Assembly (NCBI RefSeq): GCF_964340395.1
Contig: NC_135566.1
Location: 6,739,001-6,803,000, forward strand
Direction of reading: 5' to 3'
DNA length: 64,000 nucleotides
DNA from: Glandiceps talaboti
Taxonomy: Eukaryota; Hemichordata; Enteropneusta; Spengelidae
A program made the position numbers and the translations under genes. Positions within the stretch are counted from its first letter, which is position 1; each line of letters opens with the position of its first letter. The notes below the pieces were generated by a model, which was not told the DNA's origin, did not search any database, and was given only the letters and a program-made list of their open reading frames with translations. Below are positions 23,831 through 37,000 of this stretch, piece by piece.

Positions 23831-26557
23831 CCGACCGACCCCTGAGTTCAACACAGCAAGATTGTAAGGTTCGAACGAACATCAAACGTTCCCCATGGCG
23901 TCTACCCCCCCCCCACCCCATTTGTTACGTCGGAGCATCATAACATGTGTCTTAGAGGTTTAAGGGACAGGGCTCGAAATTAATGCCGTCGAACAGTATA
24001 TTTTGCTGCAATGTAATAGCTCAGACTATTTCTATCATTTTCAAAATTATGCTTAAAATTGGTAAAAGGCATATTGTATTCCTCAAAAAAAAAAAATTTT
24101 GGCCAGTTTTTAGCTTTAAATCAGTTGTATCATCGGGGAAATGACCGACTCCGTAATGGTAATGCGTTTCATGACCCATGACATGCATGACCTTGGAAGA
24201 CGTTCTTTGTTCATTGCACAGAACCCATATAGTTTATCTCTATTTCCTGGAGTGGTGTTCTCATTTAAATGTAATTATTGTTTTGCTCTGAGATAATCTC
24301 TGTCTGGTAGTATGCTTATTTTGTATTTGAATATACGTATGTTGTGTGGGATTATGTGATGTAACCTGGCATTTTTTTTATTAAAACAGAAATCTAAGTT
24401 TGTCAAAATCAAAATGGCCAACATATATGATACATGCAGGAAAAAGTAAAGGTGAAATTTTAGAGAACCACAACACTGAATACACAAAATGTTCGTTAGT
24501 CATAGTTGATATACAAGAAAACCGGCAGCAAGTCCACACAAATTTGAAACCAGTACTAGAACTGCCAGGGAGTTACACCAGGGAAATAAAAATCCAACAA
24601 CACCAGAGGCAAGGACAGCTAGTGCCATCAACAGGTGGTTGTCGAATTTTTCGAATAATATGCCTCCTAGAATAGAACCAATGGCATATCCTACACCGGC
24701 AGTGGTAAATATTAATGTGATGCGGTCGACGTTCTCATCAGTGTTTAACTGAAAGTCCGGAAGACTAGGTCCAATTACACCTATTCTCAATCCCTGAAAA
24801 GAATGTTAACATAGTCTGTTGGTTTTGTTTCTCTTGTTGTTTTTACATTGCTTGCTGTAGCATTAACGTACATGTATGTATCAAAATTACAAAGCTTGTT
24901 TGGATTGGTCGTTATTAAATATATATTAGTTCCTTGTTTCAACTGTTACCACCTAGATAGTATTAAAACCAATTCACTTCTTTATTTACTTTGAGCAATT
25001 TCTGCTCATCAGTTACAGAACTAGAAAGACAAAGAACGTCACAAAGAAAACATAAAACATAATGTCATTACTGTACGGTGTCTTCAATATACACTGTGAT
25101 TTGGAAAAAACGATAAGTGCTTGTAATGAACGATATCTTACCAAGCCAAAAAATGCCAGATAAAGCAGCATGGTCATCAATAGTCGACGACGATGACTTC
25201 TGTTAGTTTCTCGCACTTCAATGGCTTTATTCGTCATCAAATCCCTCTGGTTTGATTTATCCTTCATCCAATCGCCGTCCAGTTCCTCTGTAGCCATCTC
25301 ACTTTCTTCCATGGTCCCTGTTTGATAAAGTTGATATAGAGATGAGTAGTTATTTTGCCATTAAAGAACTTGTGTAAAGACACGTTTTCCTCCTTTTTTT
25401 ACTCCTGTGAGACCCACTGTGACTTCTCTTCTGATATCACAGCTGACATTTCATTCACTGCATGGTTGTCAGCATGCAGCAATTTCATTGGCATGGTCTG
25501 GTATCTAACCCTAACCCTAGTCCTAGTCCAGACCCTATCCCTAACCGATGTGGCAGCAGTGGGATACAACATGCAAAATTAGACAATATAATGACTCAAA
25601 GTAAAATGTGACCCCTCCCTCCCCTTATCCTATTTGGCACTCCCCCCGAGAACCGATTTCTGAAAAGTGACACCCCCCCCCCCCCATTCTCCGGGCCATC
25701 CCCCTTATATTACTGAAGGCTCCCTAGAGGCCAGAAGAGAAAGAACTAGTTCGAGACTGGGCCTGGTTGAGAAATGTTACATCGTGATCTGGGAAGTAAA
25801 CTGGAAAATCATACATTTGGGCTTGTAGATAGAGCTATTCGTGGGTGCTCTTGTGTTCTCGGTACGGGAGTGACTTCAGTGTACTGTACAGTTGTGTTGA
25901 GGTTCGCCTATTGTTAGGTTGAGAAAGAACAAAAGGCGATATATGCGTTCTCGTTGTGGGGATGTTACACTAGCTCTATATGTTTTGTAAGGTAAATAAC
26001 GAATGACACTGTGCCGATCAACCCTATGTGTGCATGGTTTACATATTACAGATATGATCTCCCATGACAAGTTCAACAAATCCTACCTTATACCCGTCAC
26101 AGGGCACGTCCCAACAGAGTTAAGGTGTTTGGGTACAAGGTCGACGTCAGCCCACTCCATGACTGATTTTCCAAAAATGGGGTCATGACTTGTTGTACTT
26201 TAGAGTTCATTGCTATGGGTCACTCATTGAATAATCATTTATCTCATGAGTGACCCCATGTGAAGTGAGGCGCCACCACCGACAATTGAGAGTTTGTTTC
26301 TAAGGTCGTTCTTGAACTGATGATAGTGCAACATGTATGTGTGTCAAAGGAAGTCACTTGTTGCACATTTGCTGTCATTTAGAGGAAAATCGTCAGCCAC
26401 TTGTATAGTGGTGTGTCACCATCGACACGGTATCATTTCCAGGTGGTAGGTCTTTGTCTTTCTAAAGTCAGGGATGCATATTATCATTTGTAACTATATT
26501 CAGATTCTTTGACAAACTGTACCCATCCTTTGACTACATGATATACCATAAAACAAC

Positions 26558-27016
<459 letters not shown>

Positions 27017-27738
27017 GACATAAGGCAGACAAAGAAATAAACAGTGGGCCGGGTACGTACATACACAGGTACATGTAGGTAGATATACTTGTAGATTAAT
27101 AATAAGACCTTCCACTGTGGAGTCATTGTGTAGTGGCTGTCTTAGGTCCATATAATGTGAAATACACTAGATATATCACAAATTATTATTTATAGATCAT
27201 ACATAGGATCAATCGTTGTGACACTTTGTTATCTAGCAAACCAGAGATGTGTTGCCCCGAACAAACATCTCCTATAATAGAGCTTCTTTGGTTCTCAATC
27301 TGAACAACATACAAGTAAATCCCCAGCTCCAAACAAACAACTCCAGCATTATTGCACGTTATTCTGCAGCAAAGACGATTACTCAATGATGATAGGAAGA
27401 ATAGTTTCTTTAACTTATTACTGTTCACTACAATTTGCCGTGAAACTGGTGGATTGTATTTCGTTATTCAAGTAATATTTAAAAAAAATAAAATGAGATT
27501 ACCTAAAATGAAGCAAACTAAATTGAAAAAAAAAGTTAGATAAGATTTTAAGAAAGAAACTAAAAACTGAGACTTTGTAATTGAAATCTTTCTCGGAAAC
27601 AAGGACCATTGATGTCAGACACTAAATTTTATATAAAGTTATAGGAAATGTTCATTTCGTACCGTTTTTAAAGCTTGCTACATCTATCTGCTCAATATTT
27701 CAATAGTGTTGTTATATTCATAGGTAACATCCTTCTTG
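27017..27738. other. Intergenic, 3' flank of gene E
   Basis: No gene seen. AT-rich, with short A runs around 27480-27540. Confidence 0.55.
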
Positions 27739-30700
27739 TTATTCATAATCATTTTCCGCGTTGCTTTCAATACGTGAAAACGGGTTTTCAGCATTATTCT
27801 GCCTTGCTTCATCTTTTCTAGCTTTACTATAAAGTTTGCCGTGTCGGGAAGCAACCGTTTGCATTATGATAAACATAACCACAGTACCTAGACACAGGCC
27901 GGCCATCATATACAGCAGTGTATCGTAACCATACATAATGAACAGCTGGCCTAAAGCCAGCGGTAAAACGACACCGGCCACAGACGCAGACACCAGAAAT
28001 ACAGATGTGGACTTCCCTGTTAGACGAATGTATTTTTCGGTCCAAGATATCCCGGATGGAAACATCGCTGCCATGGAGATCCCGAGCAGTCCCGTAGCAA
28101 ACCATAGTACCTCAATAATATTTGAACCAAATATCGCGAGAAGGCCAGTCGAAATACTCATACCAATCAAATCGATTATTGTCATGTATTTCGGTGACAA
28201 AAAGACGGCACAAAGGATACCCAAACCTCGACCAGCAGCAAAACATCCCCAAAATAACGCATTCAAATAGCTCGCTGACTCCTTGCTTAATCCATGACTT
28301 GAGTGAATGGCATAGCTGTACACGAAACTGCCGTATAAAGCTTCTTGGCCTGCATAGAGGAAAATATACAGGGCAATTAGTGAAAGGAGTGTTACTTTGA
28401 AACTCTTACTCTCCTTCTGTCGTAACTTTTTCCCTTCTAATGCAGAATCTCCTTTGGGTTTCCAGACTCTTAGATTTCGAGGACCATTCAGAAATAACCA
28501 AAGGAAAGGAAATGTTATTAGAAGGTAGTAAACGGACACCAAAGTGTATGGAACCCAAAGTGTTGATTCTCTTTCATGTTCTTTGGTCGAGTTCTGATTA
28601 ATTATAACATGGTCGCCTGGAGTTGTTCCCTTGTAGTTTCCATCTAATTCAGTTTCAGTTTCACCGTTTTCGTCAGGATTGAAAGTATATGCTGGATTTG
28701 ACGGAGCTACATGATATGATGTTCCCATAGTAACGTTCATTGACGTAATATCCCTCCTAAAGTCAGCGTGTTTCTGTATTCGATTGACCACTAAGTCTAG
28801 AAGTACTCTTCTGTCTTCCGGTTTACCTTCGACGGCGTAGAGTTCACGAGTGTCGTCCAATTCCAAATCGATGGAATGTTTTACACGTCGCAGAGATTCC
28901 GTAGGATCGATGTAATTATGAATTATAATCGAACTATTCACTATTGGCGAATATGTGGAATTGAGAACAGACATATTTGTTTGGTTGGTAGGTGGTGCCA
29001 TGATATCAGAATTTATTGGAGTTAAGAAAGGACCAGCTATCAAAGGACTTGCGGTCGCTCCCAACGCAAAGACGAAATGGAGTGCCTGCATGTACAACCC
29101 AGATTTGTTCCTCCATAAATCAACGCAAACTGTGTTGCCGCCTGAAAATAAACAATGCAAAAATATAGCAGATATAAATAAGAATGTAGCACATGATGCA
29201 TCAAACTGTTGTTTCAATAAACACTGAATATACTGTCTGCACCTTTACAGATTGGAACTGAGGACAATGTCGAATGTAAGATGATGGTGTTTTTTTATAG
29301 TCATAAGATAGAAGGTTCAAAAGAATAGGGTTCTATATTATGGACAGTCTCCTTAAAATACATGTATGTACTTTACTGAATTTTCCAAGTCTTTGTGTAC
29401 TGTGATTACATTGAGATTACTTGTAGTTGAATAACTTGAATCTACATGTATCTTACAGCCTCCGTAGAATGATGGTCGGTTGACCTGGCAAATGCTCTCT
29501 CCACTCGGAGAAAGCTTTCCAGGTCAACCCCTAGTCCCTCTGTAGGCTAACTGTGGTTTAGTTTTTGTAACAGTAAATATTAAATATATTCTAAACTTGT
29601 TTAATTATGTGATTATTGTAAAAACCGTAATTGTTGTTTTCATCGTTCGCTAACCAATCTCGTTACGATCTGGTGTGTAGCCATCAAAATACTGAGATTA
29701 AAATATGGGGTTCGCAGGCTGAGTGTAGAGAGACGGCGCTTGCCAGATGAACTACACGGTGGCGTACACTTAATAATACGTGTTGGCGTGTTTGCTTAGC
29801 ATTCCAAAAATATGCATATAGGGACATATTTCATTCAAAAGTTTCGAAACTTAGAATACCTGTATCAAGAACACCAGCTACAAGTCCAGCCACATTTGAA
29901 ACCAGTACTAGAACTGCCAGGGTGGTACACCAGGGAAATAAAAATCCAACAACAGCTGATGCAAGGACAGCTAGTGTCAGCAAAAGGTGGTTGTCAAGTT
30001 TATCGAATAATATGCCTCCTAGAATAGAGCCAATAGCATATCCAATACTACAAGTTGCAAATATTAACGCGATATGGTCAACGTTCACGCCAGTGTTTAA
30101 CTGAAAATCTGGAAGGCTAGGTCCGATAATACCCACACTCATCCCCTGCAAAAGATAAGGTACCCTGTTTTATATTCAATCGCCAAATTGTTTGATTTTT
30201 TATATTTGTATACGTTTTGTGTAAATTAAGTCTCGATTTCAATTTCTTTACCCCTTTATTTGATTTGAAATAGTTTAGTTGATAAACTTTCTATCATTGA
30301 GTGGTGGTACACAGAAACTTTTAAAATTGAATATTTAATCCGTTCAAAGTAGAAAGGAAACAGATATTTCTAGCAACCCTTGGGTTCTGGAGAGTACTTT
30401 CCTGATTTTAATTACATGACACTCGACTGCGGAAAGAAATCGAGTTGGAACTTGTTGCTTATTATTTGTTCACTGCAGTTCCTTTCCATGGGCATGCATT
30501 GCATCATGGGAGTCAGTAGACGTGGGTATGCAACAGAAGAACATGCATATATTCATGACTTGTATTTAGTAACTCTTCATAAAACTCTTGCGAATTCTAA
30601 TGTTCAACTAGAACATACTGAACAAGTTTCAGCTGTTTTTCTCCACAGTCGCGTGTAATGTAAAATCATCAAATTTCTCTCCAGCACTCAGCATTGTGCC

Positions 30701-30955
30701 CCCTCTAAACAACTGCACTGTACACAACAAGTGATAGACAGTAAAGTTAAAAAGCTTCAATGAATGCAAATTCTAGATTTAAAATATACTGACGAGTCCA
30801 AAAAATGCCAGGTAAAGCAGCATGGTGGTCAGAAGTCGATGATGGTGACTGTTTTTATCTTCTCGTCTTTCAATAACGTGGTTCGTCATTAGATCCAGCT
30901 CGTTTGGTGTGTCCTCGACCTCTGGCCAATCATCGTGCAGCTCCTTCGTAGCCAT
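27739..30955 (-). CDS. Gene E: MFSD4/SLC60-like 12-TM transporter, three coding exons
   Basis: Minus-strand exons are 30955-30794, 30145-29860 and 29141-27739 (162+286+1403 nt, 616 residues). Donors are GTCAGT (30793, GT but atypical third base) and GTATTC (29859); acceptors TTTTGCAG and TTTTCAG. The start is MATKELHDD; the frame upstream has no ATG. Exon 1 has a tail with DLMTNHVI and the start of TM1. Exon 2 holds TM1-TM4 with GSILGGILFD. Exon 3 holds TM5, an extracellular loop of about 155 residues with N-x-S/T sequons (NQT, NMS, NST, NSS, NVT among others), TM6-TM12 and a charged tail containing AENPFS. It groups with B, C and D but lies outside the duplicated unit, so it is an older copy. 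Reading frames are intact. Family role: solute, possibly sodium-sugar, transport; substrate unproven. Confidence 0.9.
29478..29529. repeat. Hairpin in intron 2 of gene E
   Basis: GGTTGACCTGG (29478-29488) is the inverse of CCAGGTCAACC (29519-29529), with further pairing inwards (ctctctcc against ggagaaag). Confidence 0.7.
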
Positions 30956-31094
30956 CTCATTCCCGTTCCCGTTCAAAGAAAAATCCGCTTTTATGAAGTT
31001 GCTCGATCAAGTTTGGCTCTTTGTCGTCGTTCTATAAGAATCTGTCTGTAAAAATACTTTCAACAGTGATTAATTGTTCAACTACTTAGTTAAA
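30956..31094. other. 5' flank of gene E
   Basis: Short upstream stretch between the gene E start and the fold-back element. No ATG in frame with exon 1. No promoter motif called. Confidence 0.4.
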
Positions 31095-31560
31095 GGAGAA
31101 TGCCCGCCACTTATGGAAATAAATATATTTTCATAAACTTGATTCTCAGTGGAGAGTCATTTCATGGGTCAAATCGCCGAAACTTTGGTCGGTTGCCAAT
31201 AAACACCAAATCGAAACATTTTCATCACCTCTACTGTTCTTTCAGTGGTACACTGTTGCCACGTGGTCTTAACAGAGGTTAGATTACCATTTAATGTTCA
31301 TGACTCCTAAGTGCTTATTTCCTTCACATAAAGTCATGAATATACATTGTTCATCTAATAAATATTCATACATGCTAAGACCCATTACGCATCAGTGTAC
31401 AACTGAAAGAACAGTTGAGGTAGATTGGAAAGAGTTTAAATTTTGTGATTCTTGGTAAATGGGTGATGTTATGAAATCATGCAACAATCCTCCAAGACAT
31501 ATACCAGAACTTAGAGTTTATGAAAATACTTTTATTTCCTGCAGTGGCGTTCCAGTATAA
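31095..31560. mobile_element. Fold-back / MITE-like element with ~180-nt diverged arms
   Basis: The left arm (about 31096-31270) and the inverse of the right arm (about 31380-31558) share 'tattttcataaact', 'ggaaataaa' and 'actgttctttcagt'-type blocks in the same order, with many substitutions. The spacer is about 110 nt. No coding capacity, so a non-autonomous element. Related fragments: 23664-23740 and about 57945-58000. Confidence 0.7.
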
Positions 31561-34028
31561 AGATTGTTACGTTACGTTATGTCCGTCAAGGACATCTTTA
31601 CTTTGATTCCTGACTTTACACAATGTGCTAGCTTCGTTTTCTTGAAAGCTTCGAATAAAGAAAGGTAGTGTATTGATATTAAAGGGGGTTACCTATATTT
31701 CACTGCGCATGTTATTGGTAGTAATATAATCCAGCAACTCTATCAGGGGAGGGATGATAGTTTACGATGTAGTTTACAATGCCTGTATTCTTACAAGCCA
31801 GGGCATATTTTACCACGCAAGGTGCGTCACGAACGGTGCCGTAAAAAGGACTAAGGTTTTACGACGATTAGCAAACACTTATCCATATTGCACCACGACC
31901 TTTAATTATTTCGTCACTGTACTTGGTGGATTTACAGTATGAAGAAAATGTCGTCACAAAGTGAACTTTATACCCTGCCAGCAGCAACAGACCATTTTAT
32001 TGATCAGGAACTGATAGATCGGTAGACTCGCATACAACACCACATGATTTCCATACTGACAGTGTATATACATCACTCTCAGATCATACTCCTGGTCGTT
32101 GGGCTGATCAACGTGATTGTCAAAGCACGTGGGTTAAGGTCACTATACATATGAATAATTCTCCTACCTTGAGCACGCCACTGACCGCAATCTCTATGAG
32201 TTTAATTTGGAGAAGTGCGAGACGTCCACTCACTCCGTGACCCTAATAATTCACAGGTACAAAATGAACCGTGACTGCGAGAGGACAATACAATAGTAAT
32301 ACCGGGGGTTGAAGTGATTGGCGCCATCAACGACAGGAGTGTAAAGACAAGTGGATACACAGTATCTGGATACATGAAATAACCTATGCGGCTATGACAA
32401 CATTCTGCTCGGGTCATCATTTATAGCAATAACAATGGCTTGTCGAACAGCACGAATGGATTTGTTGTGTTTATGTGATGATTTTCGGCATGGTTGTATG
32501 GGGGGGGGGGGGGGTTATAATAAACTGGGCCACTGAACAGTGACCTGCGATGCGCTGTGAAGACTTATCAACAGTACCAACATTCTCCTTCTGCTCTTTG
32601 TCTCCTTGTCCCTGGTCATTTCTCTTTCTGAAAACACGGTGATTTAGTAATTTTTGCGTGTTTCTCAAAATAACTTTCACATAAAGATCACTAAAAACCC
32701 GCACGTGGCGTACATGAACCTGTCATCGCAATATTCCAATGTTACAACCATCATGTGGATGTACTGATCACGTACTGCGTAAGCAAGTGTGTTATCATTG
32801 TTTGTGTTACAAGAAGACAAGCAACAAAGTTTTGCAAAAAAAAAGTATATTCACAAAATTTTTATTCAATATTAATACTGAAGTAAAATTAACGTGTCAT
32901 TTTCTCATAAAAGAGGGTATAAAATGAGTATAATAATTTAATATATTGATAATGAAATACCAAAAATGTCATATATATGCATATGAATTTTAAAAAAGTA
33001 ATGCCTTTATCAAACGTTATAAAAATGTTGATTCCGAACATGAGTTAAAACACTAAATGAGCTTCATCCATCTTACATAGCTGCATTCAAATATGTATTA
33101 CCCCGTTCTTTGAAGTTGTCAATGCTTGCTAATCTCATCTACCAGTGATAGTATGACTGGGGTACTATAGCAACAACTTCTGGAGCACGTTAGTGTCTCA
33201 TCGAAATTGTTTTGTCTTAACATCGAACCCCGGTAGTTCTTCGTTAAACCAAAAATATTTTTGAGACTGTGCCAAATGAGGGTGAAAATCTGAAAGATGG
33301 CGTCCATCGTACGACTTTAGTCAATGTAAATTCTGACCGTCGGCATTTCTGTTACAACCAGCTTCTGACTGGAGGGTTACAACTAAGTCAATATTATGAG
33401 GACAGGGTAAACTGTTTCTGCATCGAATATATTAGGCGACCCTTTTTAATTCTATCTTTCTCATCGTAACAACTTTTATAATTATTCAGTCGGTAGCTAT
33501 AGGTCGATTAAAACACTCGAAACTACAATGGTGAGTAGGGAGTGGGGTATTTGTGGTGTTCTCAATTCGTTCATATCTTTACCGATATGGATGGAATATT
33601 CAAGTCAGAAAATGCTATCAACCATTTGATTTTATCAATGGTCTAAAATTTGACCGATAACCGATATTTTTCGCTCAAATACACATCAGTGATGTTGCCA
33701 CCTTATCATATGAAGTTGTATAGTTACTGAAAGCATTGTTTCTTTAAATAGTTGGTCAGACTCAAAACAGAAACATCCTTGTCATTCAGAAATGTTGATG
33801 TCATGGCAACTTGTCAAGTGTGTTTACCCGAGGAAAAAAACACATGCAGAAAATACACAATGTACTCGACTAAAATCACAACTGTTAAAGATGAAGTGAG
33901 GGGAAATTGATATCTTTATAAATTTGCATAAAGTTTGAACAATTTGGTCCTCGTGGTATGACCTTTGACATATTTACCCATATTATAAAAGTGCTGTCCC
34001 CATATCATATGAACTTTGACACGTTTGA
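31561..34028. other. Intergenic between genes E and F
   Basis: No gene seen. A G run lies at about 32500-32513. Short frames on both strands lack domains. Sequence near the gene F stop (33880-34028) is AT-rich 3' flank. Confidence 0.5.
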
Positions 34029-37000
34029 CTACAGTGTTGTCTCGAGGTGAATAATCTTAATTTTCTCTTCAACTTCTCTTTCATCATCACCATCAACATC
34101 TTCTTCATCATCATCCGATTTCCTAGTTCTTTCACCATGGAAAGATGCAGTAATTTGCATAAATATGAACACTAAAGTTGTAGACAGCGACAAAGCCAAT
34201 GTTATGTACATAAGCATCATATTACCGTGTGATGTGATCATAGTACCACATAACCATGGTAATATCATTTCTGATGCCGACGAAGCTGTAATGAAAGTTG
34301 CCACTGCTTTGCCCGTCAGCTTAATATACGTTTCAGTCCAGAATATTCCAGTTGGGAAAACTTTTGCCAAGGAGACACCAAGCAGGACCGTTGTACCCCA
34401 TAGCATCGCCATGCTGTCGTCGCCAAAAACTGCTAATAATGCACCCGCTGTACACAGTCCAGCCAGGTCAATTATCAACATTGTCCGTGGTGTCAATGCC
34501 AATGCACAACAAATTCCAACTGCCAGTGAGACGGCATAACTTCCCCAGAATGCTGAATTTAAATAGCCTGCAAGTTGTACTGAGAAAACAAGGTCACTTG
34601 TCATTGCAAATGTATATATAAATCCACCGTAAACTATCTCAACTCCAATACACGAAAAGCTGAAGAAAAACAAAAGTATCACAAGTATTATCCTAGAGAT
34701 GGCGAACTTCTTCCGCGTTCTTGCTTTTTTGGCTGCGCCATATGTTTTGCCCTTGGGAAGTACTATGCGAAATGAACCCCTCACGAACATGCAAAAGAAT
34801 GGAGCGGCTAGAGTGATTTCAAAAAGTGCTATGATAGTATATGGTATCCATAACCTTCCTTGAGATTTCATCGTTTCGTTGTAGTGAACTGTTGTGCTGA
34901 TATCAAACTCCGCAGTCCAACTGTTGCTGGTTACGTCGGCTGCCGCAGGTGCAGATGTGTAAATATCCCCTGCATATGCAGATCCAACATTTGTATCGTT
35001 AACGGAAAGTGTTCCACTCAGTCTTCGTTTTCTGCTTTCCTTTGGAACATTTTGCATAGATTCCAACCTCTGTTGTTGAAGTGATATCAGCTCGTTCAAT
35101 CTATTTTCACTTAGCGGTAACAATTGTTGAGATTCTTTACTGTCTGGTTGCAAAGCTAGAGTTCTCTCAAACTGTGACGTTGAGGGCGTTGTAATAATTG
35201 AAGTGGTTGACAAATTGGAAGTGATGTTCATAGCCACAGGCGGTGGTGGTGTAAGAAACGGAGCTGCAATTAAAGGCGCCGTGGTGCAACCCAAGGAAAA
35301 GAAAAGATGCAGACCCTGGATCCATGGACCTGAATCTTTCCCCCAGGAATCAACACAAACCACGTTCACACCTGTAAATAGAAGTACGTGTATTCCGATC
35401 AACAAATAGAATTAAAGATGGTTGACATTTTACTCTGACGTGCTTTTTTTCATGTGAGTGCTTTGTGATCAATCATATTGATTTTTCTATACATATACTT
35501 GTGAATTTGTCTTTTTTTGTTTCCGTGTCTCTATGCCTGTTGTATGTTCCCTGTTTCTCTGCGTGTCAGTGTTTAATGTCTTGCCTATATGTGTGTTTAC
35601 ATATTGGTTGACTATGTTGTTTCGTTTTAATAAGAGTAATTTAAATTACACTCAACAATTTATCAAATATTGTTGCAATACATGTTTACCCAAACCTAAG
35701 AAAATAATGACATGAGTCCAAACAAGTTCAGACGTTTAGTAAATATCATCCTCCATAGTTCATTCTATTTAATGTATATGAAACTCATCAAAGAATGACA
35801 ACAGAGTGTAGACCGACTTCAAAAAACACCGTCATTTCAATATTTGAAGAACTACATTTTTGTTTCAATACACTTTGAACTTTGATGAGAATAATCATTG
35901 AAAGTTACTAACCCGTTTCTAACGAGCCTGTAAAAAATCCCCATGCTGCAATAACGATGACGATGAAATAGAAATAGTCACACCATGCGACGAACAGACC
36001 ACAGATTCCAGCTCCGAATAACGAAAGAGCTAAGACAAGGTGATTCTCGATTCGGTCCAAACAAGCGCCGCCAACGACAGACCCGAACAAGTGACCCGTA
36101 CTTCGAGCAGTGAAAATGAAGGTAGTCGTCTCGAGGGACGTTCTAAGCTGGAGTTGAAGGTCCATGAGACTGGGTCCAACAATAGAAACACACGCACCCT
36201 GTAATGAATGAAAGCATGGTTAATGACCGCCATGGCCTTTCTTTTATAAATTATATACATGTATATTACTGCGTCAACACCGTTCTTCAGCTCAGCTAAT
36301 AACTAAGAAAGGCGCAAAGTTTAACAAACCAGAACTATTGTTTTTCATTTTGATAGATTACACATTCAAGTGGTGCCTTGATAATGCTAATATAACCACC
36401 CTGTAATCAAGAAAGTGTAAAGATTGAAAATCCTCCAAAATTCAAAGTGATAGATCTGGAAATCTATAGAAATAAACACTCGAGAAAAACTTGTTACAAA
36501 AAACGCTACAGTAAGCGTAATGACAGCATCCTGCAATAGCTCATATTAACATGCTGCAACCGTTACAATAATTTAAATTTGTGTTTCTCTAAGTTAGCTG
36601 AAACTTGAAAGCTTCCTTTTCGCAGTCGTAAGAGAAAAATGCAAAGTGGATATTGGGAATATAGGTATGATCTTCGCCCGAAATGCAAAAAAAAAACCAC
36701 CATTCCAATGCGATATGAGCATCTTGGTATTACATAGTAGAAGTTTATTTACGACTTGTACATGATTTGGTGAGGGAAAAAATCTACGAGTATGAGGGGT
36801 CGGATATGAATATTTTTCCGCGTCTAGTCGTTTATGTCTAAACGCTGCACGCGATGAGTGATTTTATAATGATTAACAATCGTAAGGGAAATGGGTCGTC
36901 ACGTTATACTTCAGGAAATGTAAAAAAAAAAAATCAACATATTTAGACTTGCCACTTCACGTTCTAAATTTTAGCATAGACATCGCCTTTCTGGATTCTT

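Larger units (their letters stand above)
22063..25312 (-). pseudogene. Gene D: MFSD4/SLC60-like copy, probably a pseudogene
   Basis: Recognisable exons are 25312-25142 (starting MEESEMATEE, or at the inner MAT at 25297), 24793 to about 24515, and 23475-22205. Two lesions separate it from B and C. First, the 3' end of exon 2 and its donor are replaced: B has about 25 nt (exon end AATACAG plus GTATTT donor) where D has 7 (GTATATC). Using the leftover GT gives a 279-nt exon and shifts the frame into exon 3. Second, a 4-nt insertion near 22205 makes a TAA inside TM12; the original reading frame then stays open for about 45 codons to the ancestral stop at 22063. The rest of exon 3 (422 codons) is open, so decay is recent or a truncated product is made. 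Assembly error is the alternative for each single lesion, less so for both. Confidence 0.8.
21690..26535. repeat. Segmental duplication unit 3 (contains gene D), partial
   Basis: Homology to units 1 and 2 begins in the 3' flank at about 21690 ('gatgtcagtttctgcatcc') and ends near 26530, just before the large microsatellite at 26558. It is more diverged than units 1 and 2 are from each other. The stretch 21451-21689 is not shared and shows no gene. Confidence 0.75.
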
